A stretch of 12,511 nucleotides of DNA from an uncultured Lachnospiraceae bacterium (GTDB taxonomy: Bacteria; Bacillota; Clostridia; Lachnospirales; Lachnospiraceae): assembly GCA_910588285.1 (NCBI GenBank), contig CAJUQB010000077.1, positions 10,248-22,758 of the forward strand, given 5' to 3'. Position numbers and translations under genes: made by a program. Within the stretch, counting starts at the first letter, position 1. Every line of letters starts with the position of its first letter. Shown one piece after another: positions 8,379-12,511 of this stretch. The notes under the pieces were generated by a model. It was given only the letters and a program-made list of their open reading frames with translations. It did no database searches and had not been told where the DNA came from.

Positions 8379-9446
8379 TTATGTAATATGGACATATCCC
8401 GTCCTTTGTTTCTCATTAAAGATATATGTATACCGATAACTTCGGTTATACTTTTTCACAGCAAGATCAATTAACTTTTCAAGAGAATCTCCAATGGCAA
8501 ATTCCCTCCAATGTTCGGCTATGCGAAATGCAAAATCAGGATTACCTTCTTCCATTCCTCGGAAAACCATATTCTCTAGTTCACCTTGACACGCAATAAC
8601 AAGCTTGAATTTGGCAAAATAATCAGCATGCTGATTATCTGTATCCAACTTTGTACTCCAAGAAAAATGGTCATTGCTCATTCGTCTGTAATCCAAGCCA
8701 AAATAATCTACACATTTGATACTTTTACACGGATTGTTTTGATTTAGCGTTATGTCAAAAGTAAAATCATAATAATTCCATTTCCCATCTATCTTAATCG
8801 CATTCCATGCATGTCTTCCTATTTTTCCATCCGCCCTCTGCGCCTCACCCTCTATCACAACACAAGGGAAAGCAACATAATCACAAATGCTTTTTACCGC
8901 TTTTGCAATACCATCACATACTCCCGAATTTTTCAAAAACGGTCCTGTTATATCATGCTCACCACCACCTTCATGATACAATACTGTGTCTATCAAATAT
9001 GTGTGAATTTCGAACAAAATACCCCATTCATTCTCTTTTTCTACTAGGTTCTTAATCTTGTTTATTGTCGATAAGCACTCGTCTTTGATATCTTTATAGA
9101 TACTTGAGGACATTTTATATTTTGGTCGTACAGAAATCTTCTTTCCATCCATAAAAACATTGCATTTATCTACATGAAAAATCATCGGTGTATCAAGCAT
9201 CACGTATCTGTATATTTTTTCAATTTCAACCTTTTTTTCACATGGTGATATATCTATTTTTTCACTAAATGACAAAATCCCAGTCTTAAGATCTTCATAA
9301 ATGCAACGTTCTTGAAAAAGAAGTTTATCCTTATAATATTGAAATCCGTCAAAAGTGCTATATATTGTGAATGTCCTCTCTATCTGCTTTACATGATTTA
9401 AATCCTGCATTTTTGCATTTGAAATACCTGTAATGCTTTTTCTCAT
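8379..9446 (-). CDS. Transglutaminase-like cysteine peptidase
   Basis: The 355-residue protein has a transglutaminase-like core at about 145-235 with a readable triad: Cys-177 in NSGVCDGIAKA, His-212 in GRHAWNAIKIDGKW and Asp-227 in YYDFTFD. This spacing and the W-N/Y-D-F-T-F-D ending are typical of bacterial transglutaminase-fold enzymes, which mostly act as peptidases or amidases. Residues 1-140 and 240-355 are not recognised. No signal peptide or membrane helix is seen, so unlike many secreted members this one is probably cytosolic. Its ATG directly follows the TAA of the small upstream gene (TAAATG), and only a weak GAGGAAG lies further up, so translation is probably coupled. In this operon it may process a chaperone client or be an effector; that is inference. 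An inactive binding version is unlikely because the triad is intact. Confidence 0.85.
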   Translation of the reverse strand: MRKSITGISNAKMQDLNHVKQIERTFTIYSTFDGFQYYKDKLLFQERCIYEDLKTGILSFSEKIDISPCEKKVEIEKIYRYVMLDTPMIFHVDKCNVFMDGKKISVRPKYKMSSSIYKDIKDECLSTINKIKNLVEKENEWGILFEIHTYLIDTVLYHEGGGEHDITGPFLKNSGVCDGIAKAVKSICDYVAFPCVVIEGEAQRADGKIGRHAWNAIKIDGKWNYYDFTFDITLNQNNPCKSIKCVDYFGLDYRRMSNDHFSWSTKLDTDNQHADYFAKFKLVIACQGELENMVFRGMEEGNPDFAFRIAEHWREFAIGDSLEKLIDLAVKKYNRSYRYTYIFNEKQRTGYVHIT

Positions 9447-9653
9447 TTACATACACATCTCTTCCTCATCTGCGTACTCTTTAGAAGATGCTTCTTCTTC
9501 CTGATCTCCTCTGAAAGGTACATCCTTAAGAGAATCCCAATCTGTCGTCTGTCTCTGATTTTGGTCAGATTGACCCTGTATATTTTCTTTCTCTCTGAGT
9601 ATCTCTCCGGATTCTTCTAACTCTCTTCTTGAAATTTCTGGTGGTCGATTCAT
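9447..9653 (-). CDS. Small acidic hydrophilic protein, unknown
   Basis: This 68-residue ORF starts with a strong ribosome binding site (GGGAGGTGA, 4 nt before ATG counting from the A). It sits 12 nt after one gene and abuts the next (TAAATG), so it is very probably translated. The product is rich in Glu, Gln, Asp and Ser, has no hydrophobic segment and ends in an acidic stretch (EEEASSKEYADEEEMCM). It is probably disordered. I recognise no domain. It could be an adaptor, a chaperone client or a small regulator of the transglutaminase-like enzyme that follows; none of these can be chosen from sequence. Confidence 0.65.
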   Translation of the reverse strand: MNRPPEISRRELEESGEILREKENIQGQSDQNQRQTTDWDSLKDVPFRGDQEEEASSKEYADEEEMCM

Positions 9654-9665
9654 TCCTTCACCTCC

Positions 9666-10220
9666 CTATGCGATACAATATTTGTTGTATAAAGAATCAC
9701 AATATTCTTTATACAAGTCAAATGCTTCCTCATTTCTTCCCTTTTTAATAAGACTTAAAGTACCGATAACAAGTTCTCTATACATCCTCACATAAATAGT
9801 CTGCGACTCGTCTTGCTCTCCTATTTTTTTTACAATCAATGGTGCTTTTTCATAATATTCCTGTATTGTTTCCGGATGATAATCTTTAACATATGTATCA
9901 CGAAACTTTCTCAATATGCTGAGTTCTTCACAGTTATCGTCAAATCGAGCGGACTTTGCTCTCATACACGCTGTTGTGAGATAGCAACCAGAATCGTCTT
10001 TCTTCTCTGGTTCAACATATGGATTGCCCAGCCAGTCAGTTTCTATTTTTTGATTGCCAAAAATATCAGTTTCAACTTTAGGGTTTCCAAAAATATCAGT
10101 ATTTACTTTTTCATTTCCAAAAATATCAGTTTCAGCATTCCAATTTCCAAAAAAATCTCTATAATATCTCTTTCCGTCCTGTTCAATATATTCTCGTCCT
10201 TCTTTATCAGTTTTAGGCAT
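9666..10220 (-). CDS. CFI-box protein with 10-residue GNxKVETDIF repeats
   Basis: First gene of the operon, 184 residues, with GAGGAGG 8 nt before ATG. Residues 25-66 are about four tandem decapeptides of consensus GNPKVETDIF, which look like short beta-strand/turn repeats. A Cys-rich box follows, CYLTTAC at 79-85, and then FDDNCEELSILRKFRDTYV (93-111) and YYEKAPLIVKKI. The box and the R-x-FRD-x-(Y/W) segment match what I know as the CFI-box (CFI-box-CTERM) family, small proteins of unknown chemistry often carried at the end of multidomain proteins. No signal peptide or membrane helix is visible. The C-terminal half is helical (YREL, KKGRNEEAFDLYKEY) and may be TPR-like, which is a guess. As the promoter-proximal gene it may be a sensor or client-recognition part. 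The family call is moderate and its function unknown. Confidence 0.8.
   Translation of the reverse strand: MPKTDKEGREYIEQDGKRYYRDFFGNWNAETDIFGNEKVNTDIFGNPKVETDIFGNQKIETDWLGNPYVEPEKKDDSGCYLTTACMRAKSARFDDNCEELSILRKFRDTYVKDYHPETIQEYYEKAPLIVKKIGEQDESQTIYVRMYRELVIGTLSLIKKGRNEEAFDLYKEYCDSLYNKYCIA
10023..10148 (-). repeat. In-gene 30-bp tandem repeat encoding GNxKVETDIF units
   Basis: The top strand repeats the unit TTTCCAAAAATATCAGT every 30 bp inside the CFI-box gene, about four times with decay at both ends. Because the period is a multiple of three, copy-number change would add or remove whole decapeptides without a frameshift. The DNA conservation is higher than needed for the protein, suggesting recent duplication. 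Confidence 0.85.
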
Positions 10221-10272
10221 GTCCCCATCCTCCTCATATTCACATTATCTCTTTCTCTCTGGGATATCGTCT

Positions 10273-10299
10273 TTAACACCACATTTTTCTAATATTCAT
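10273..10299 (-). CDS. Possible 8-residue leader peptide MNIRKMWC
   Basis: ATG at 10299 with GAGG 10 nt before it gives eight codons then TAA, 52 nt ahead of the CFI-box gene start. It contains a Trp and a Cys codon just before the stop. It could be a leader peptide of the operon, but such short frames occur often by chance, so confidence is low. Confidence 0.2.
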   Translation of the reverse strand: MNIRKMWC

Positions 10300-10316
10300 C
10301 GAAGTTTTTCCTCGAT
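10298..10316 (-). promoter_or_regulatory. Small leader hairpin hiding a GAGG site
   Basis: On the minus strand ATCGAGG-AAAAA-CTTCGAT can form a 7-bp stem with one G-U pair and a 5-nt loop. The GAGG inside it would serve as the ribosome binding site of the 8-codon ORF that starts in the hairpin's right arm. It could modulate leader translation; this is a prediction from base pairing only. Confidence 0.35.
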
Positions 10317-10344
10317 TCGCACAAAAGTATACTTTTATGCGAAT
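10315..10344. repeat. 30-bp near-perfect palindrome
   Basis: ATTCGCA is followed by AAAAGTATACTTTT and TGCGAAT-type arms. The 30 bases are self-complementary apart from one pair (C 10322 / A 10337). It lies 20-50 bp downstream of the predicted transcription start. It could be a dimer-binding site for the recombinase or a repressor, and as RNA it would fold into a strong 5'-leader hairpin. Confidence 0.8.
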
Positions 10345-10345
10345 G
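10324..10345 (+). repeat. Left 22-bp inverted repeat (candidate recombination site)
   Basis: It begins AAAGTATACTTTTATG and ends GAATG. It matches the reverse complement of 10443-10464 at 21 of 22 bases. The shared sequence extends beyond the palindromic core only toward the promoter segment, as expected for the inner half of inverted sites that bound an invertible piece. Confidence 0.75.
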
Positions 10346-10371
10346 GAATTTGCTACATTTTCACAATTAGT

Positions 10372-10400
10372 AGTTTACGCCAAAAACCTTGTAAAATCAA
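10372..10400 (-). promoter_or_regulatory. Sigma-A-like promoter of the chaperone operon
   Basis: On the minus strand, TTGATT (10400-10395) and TAAACT (10377-10372) are separated by exactly 17 bp, each matching four of six consensus bases. Transcription would start near 10365 and run left into the CFI-box gene about 145 bp away. It is the best promoter match I found upstream of the operon, and it lies between the two 22-bp inverted repeats. The -35 overlaps a short CTTG/CAAG inverted repeat. Confidence 0.5.
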
Positions 10401-10442
10401 GATTTCTTTGTTGGTTTTTCGGTATTTTTCGTAAAAATGTGG

Positions 10443-10464
10443 CATTCTCATAAAAGTATACTTT
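10443..10464 (-). repeat. Right 22-bp inverted repeat (candidate recombination site)
   Basis: Reverse-complement partner of 10324-10345 (one mismatch), holding the same AAAGTATACTTT core. It ends 20 bp from the stop of the serine recombinase gene, close enough to be that enzyme's own site. The 97 bp between the repeats hold the predicted promoter. Confidence 0.75.
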
Positions 10465-10483
10465 AACAATCCAGCTTTTCTAC

Positions 10484-11101
10484 CTACTGTTCGTCTGTTT
10501 CCAATGCTTTCTTCATTTTCTGTCTAAACGTGCTTTCTGGCATACCACATTCCTTTGAGGCTTTTAATACAAATATTTTTCCATCCCTGCACATCTGACA
10601 ATACTCGCTGAAATTATCCGGAAGTGGTTTTTCAGGTCTTCCGAACTTCACGCCTTTTGCCTTTGCCGCCGCAATCCCTTCAGCCTGCCGCTGCTTAATG
10701 CACACTCTTTCATTTTCACTGACATAGCTCAATAATGTTAATACCAGATCCGAAATAAATGTGCCGAGCAGGTTCTTTTCTCTTCTTGTATCAAGAATCG
10801 GCATATCAATCACAACAATGTCCGCTCCTTTTTCCTTTGTGATGATTCGCCACTGTTCCATGAGTTCCTGATAATTTCTGCCAAGTCTGTCAATGGATTT
10901 GATATACAGCACCATGCCTGGCTTAAGCCTTCTCAGCATCCGCTTGTACTGTTTTCTCTCAAAGTCCTTGCCTGATTGCTTATCAACATAAATATTTGCC
11001 TCCAACACCCCCATTTCCTTCAGTGCAATCCTTTGCCTGTCCTCATTTTGATCACGGGAAGAAACTCTCATATATCCAAGAATAATTGTTTTGTCTGCCA
11101 T
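10484..11101 (-). CDS. Small serine recombinase (resolvase/invertase family)
   Basis: The 205-residue protein has the N-terminal resolvase domain with nucleophile Ser-14 in GYMRVSSRDQ and catalytic Arg-72 and Arg-75 in SIDRLGRN. The long E-helix follows (about 125-150, SENERVCIKQRQAEGIAAAKAKG), then FGRP (153-156) and a C-terminal helix-turn-helix (170-200, ECGMPESTFRQKM). This is the full length of a Tn3/Gin/Mpi-type enzyme, and all catalytic residues are kept, so it should be active. The frame can be extended to ATG 11119, but that codon is part of ATGGAGG, and the GGAGG is the ribosome binding site of ATG 11101 (11 nt spacing), so I use the latter. It would recombine short dimeric sites, and the 22-bp repeats just after its stop are the obvious candidates. 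Whether it inverts a promoter or resolves multimers is open. Confidence 0.93.
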   Translation of the reverse strand: MADKTIILGYMRVSSRDQNEDRQRIALKEMGVLEANIYVDKQSGKDFERKQYKRMLRRLKPGMVLYIKSIDRLGRNYQELMEQWRIITKEKGADIVVIDMPILDTRREKNLLGTFISDLVLTLLSYVSENERVCIKQRQAEGIAAAKAKGVKFGRPEKPLPDNFSEYCQMCRDGKIFVLKASKECGMPESTFRQKMKKALETDEQ

Positions 11102-11169
11102 AATCTTTTCAACCTCCATTTTTTACTGTACAAATTTTACTTAGTAAGTTCCTCAAAAAATAAGAAGAT

Positions 11170-11187
11170 AGATAACAATTGCTATCT
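11170..11187 (-). terminator. Weak hairpin after the mobilization gene
   Basis: AGATAGC-AATT-GTTATCT on the minus strand forms a 7-bp stem with one G-U pair, 11 bp after the mobilization gene stop. A run of T residues follows only about 9 nt later. It may slow transcription, but the stem is AT-rich and the T-run is not adjacent, so a true terminator is doubtful. Confidence 0.25.
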
Positions 11188-11197
11188 GTCTCCTTTG

Positions 11198-12511
11198 CTA
11201 CCTCGCTCCTTTATCTTTCTGTCTTGCCTGATGCCCCCTGCCTGCTTCCCTTATCTTTATGTCCTGCTCTTTTTTTCTGAGTCTATTCCTGACGCTCCGC
11301 ATATCCACCACCTTTTCTCCGTAATTTTTCTCATACTCTGCACAAGCTGTTTCATAATCCTGATTCTCCCTCTTGGCCGCATTAAGTTCCTTATAGAATG
11401 CCTGTACAGAGTCAAAATTGTATTCCTTGACAATAGAAGAAAGTCTCTTTTTCATATTAGAAATCTGGAAGTCAAGACTATCAATCTCCTGCTGTAATTC
11501 CTTACGTCTGCCGCCTTTGAAGATACCTGCACATTCGGACAGTTCCTTTTTCAGCATATCCCTTCCTTTCTCACGCCCCAAAATTACCCTGTTTTGGTCT
11601 TTCAGCCTACCCTCAATCTCTTTCAGGCGGGGATATTTACTTGCAAGAACGGACGGTTTTGGCTGCGGCGGTCTTTCTGCTGTCTGCCCGGTTTCAATCG
11701 AAACTGGCTTTTGCTCTGCCTTTATCTGTTTAATAATGCTTTCTTTCTCTGTGGAATCAACTTCTGAATGCTCTGTATGCTTTTTCATATCAAGTTTCCG
11801 ATTCGGATTTACGGGAAATGGTATCTTCTTCCTTTCCGGCTGAACTATCAGATTATCTCCTGTACGAATACGGCTGTCTATTTCTTTTGATGTTTCCTTA
11901 ACAACACTGACATCAATACCGATCACTTTCTCCGCTATATCTATCATCTTCTGCATGGCTTTAGCAATCAGGAGTTCCAATAACAGAATCGCCGCTTTGA
12001 CAATCTCCCCGAACAGCTCCGGCTTATGTCCGTTCTGTTCAACGGATTCCTTAACTTTTTCCGTGATTTCCGCCTTTTTAAGTTCCACAATCTCCGCATC
12101 TGATACGCCGCTTACAATCGCACGGTCAACAGTTCTGTTCCATTCCATGCGGATTTCATTGTCTGCTTTGATTTCCTCCGCTTTCGGATTATTTTTACCA
12201 ACCTTCTTTGTTGCAAGGTACGGACCGTTTTTATCGAAAATACTGAGCCTGTCCTTATCATCAAGCACCATTTGATTGATTAAATCCGTACAAAACACTT
12301 TTATCTCATCTAAAAAGGATTCCTGCTTGAAACTCTCATCTTTAATAGTAAAAATCTTACGCTCATACACTTCGCCCTTTTTGATGATTTTACAGCCTTT
12401 GCGGATATTTCCATCTTCGTCAAGAATCTCTTTCTTTGTCCTCACATGACGCCCACGCTCATCATAAAACATATTCCGTGTGGCAACTTTTTCTGCCGGC
12501 TGTTCCAGCCG
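11198..12511 (-). CDS. MobA/MobL-like mobilization protein, C-terminal part (runs off right edge)
   Basis: The frame is open to the right edge, adding 13 codons before the first in-window ATG (12472), so the true start and the relaxase catalytic domain lie outside. The 437 residues seen include a conserved-looking N-terminal part (RTKKEILDEDGNIRKG, then YLATKKVGKNNPKAEEI). After that comes a hydrophobic helix near 178-192 of the visible part (ILLLELLIAKAMQKM), a Pro/Gln-rich linker and a C-terminal coiled coil (KELQQEIDSLDFQISNMKKRL) with a basic tail (ARQKDKGAR). I recognise this as the rear of Firmicutes MobA/MobL-type mobilization proteins, which nick and carry plasmid DNA with help from another element's conjugation machinery. 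The nearby serine recombinase fits a mobilizable element. No catalytic Tyr or HUH motif is visible, so the relaxase call is moderate. Confidence 0.65.
   Translation of the reverse strand, partial: RLEQPAEKVATRNMFYDERGRHVRTKKEILDEDGNIRKGCKIIKKGEVYERKIFTIKDESFKQESFLDEIKVFCTDLINQMVLDDKDRLSIFDKNGPYLATKKVGKNNPKAEEIKADNEIRMEWNRTVDRAIVSGVSDAEIVELKKAEITEKVKESVEQNGHKPELFGEIVKAAILLLELLIAKAMQKMIDIAEKVIGIDVSVVKETSKEIDSRIRTGDNLIVQPERKKIPFPVNPNRKLDMKKHTEHSEVDSTEKESIIKQIKAEQKPVSIETGQTAERPPQPKPSVLASKYPRLKEIEGRLKDQNRVILGREKGRDMLKKELSECAGIFKGGRRKELQQEIDSLDFQISNMKKRLSSIVKEYNFDSVQAFYKELNAAKRENQDYETACAEYEKNYGEKVVDMRSVRNRLRKKEQDIKIREAGRGHQARQKDKGAR

Larger units (their letters stand above)
10221..10483. other. Non-coding regulatory region between recombinase and cargo operon
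   Basis: This 263-bp gap is the longest without a gene in the window and is strongly AT-rich. From right to left it holds the recombinase stop, one 22-bp inverted repeat, a promoter pointing left, the second 22-bp repeat inside a larger palindrome, a small hairpin, a possible 8-codon leader ORF, and the ribosome binding site of the CFI-box gene. A 10-bp inverted pair (CCACATTTTT at 10279-10288, AAAAATGTGG at 10433-10442) is also present and may be chance. I see no tRNA or other structured RNA gene. Confidence 0.8.

Noticed and set aside
8351..8416. Longer N-terminus for the VirD4-like ATPase (start 8416 or 8395)
   Set aside because: The added residues translate the ribosome binding site and overlap the previous gene; ATG 8350 has a far better GGGGAGGAG at ideal distance. 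ATG 8395 has a passable AAAGGA, so it is not fully excluded.
10023..10148. CRISPR-like array because of 30-bp regular repeats
   Set aside because: The units abut without unique spacers, keep the reading frame of a gene and encode a regular decapeptide.
9813..10292. Plus-strand 159-residue ORF, very hydrophobic (Phe/Ile-rich)
   Set aside because: It is antisense to the CFI-box gene; the hydrophobicity comes from reading A/T-rich codons backwards, with no matching ribosome binding site or neighbours on that strand.
10315..10344. Intrinsic terminator at the large palindrome
   Set aside because: It has no GC-rich stem and no T-run directly after it on the minus strand, and it lies between a promoter and its operon.
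11139..11149. Short inverted repeat ACTTAGTAAGT upstream of the recombinase
   Set aside because: Only 5 bp per arm in AT-rich DNA and no similarity to the 22-bp repeats; it may be chance.

Overview
The window looks like a piece of a mobilizable or integrated accessory element from a low-GC Firmicute, probably a gut Clostridia/Lachnospiraceae-type bacterium. This is inferred from the AT-rich base composition, strong GGAGG-type ribosome binding sites, and the style of the relaxase and serine recombinase. Every gene I can support is on the minus strand, so transcription runs from right to left.

Right end (about 10484-12511): a mobility backbone. It holds the C-terminal part of a MobA/MobL-like mobilization protein that runs off the right edge, followed by a small serine recombinase of the resolvase/invertase type. 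Between 10221 and 10483 is a 263-bp non-coding region. It holds two near-identical 22-bp inverted repeats built on the palindrome AAAGTATACTTT. They flank a good sigma-A-like promoter (TTGATT-N17-TAAACT) that points left into the cargo genes. The layout fits an invertible, phase-variable promoter, but could also be a resolvase site or an operator.

Left and centre (1-10220): one long operon of nine genes with gaps of at most 28 bp. In order of transcription: a CFI-box protein with 10-residue repeats; a small acidic protein; a transglutaminase-like peptidase; a soluble VirD4/TraD-like (HerA-FtsK superfamily) P-loop ATPase; a related protein that appears to have lost its P-loop; a GrpE-like exchange factor; a lidless Hsp70; an Hsp70 fused to a C-terminal von Willebrand A domain; and a partial protein, cut by the left edge, whose N-terminus is weakly J-domain-like.

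Taken together this is a dedicated chaperone machine (two Hsp70s, a GrpE-like factor, perhaps a J-like cochaperone) bundled with a DNA-translocase-type ATPase pair and a predicted protease on mobile DNA. Housekeeping dnaK loci (hrcA-grpE-dnaK-dnaJ) do not look like this. I infer a specialised stress or conflict (possibly anti-phage or inter-element) system. I do not recognise it as a named system, and its function cannot be proved from sequence alone.
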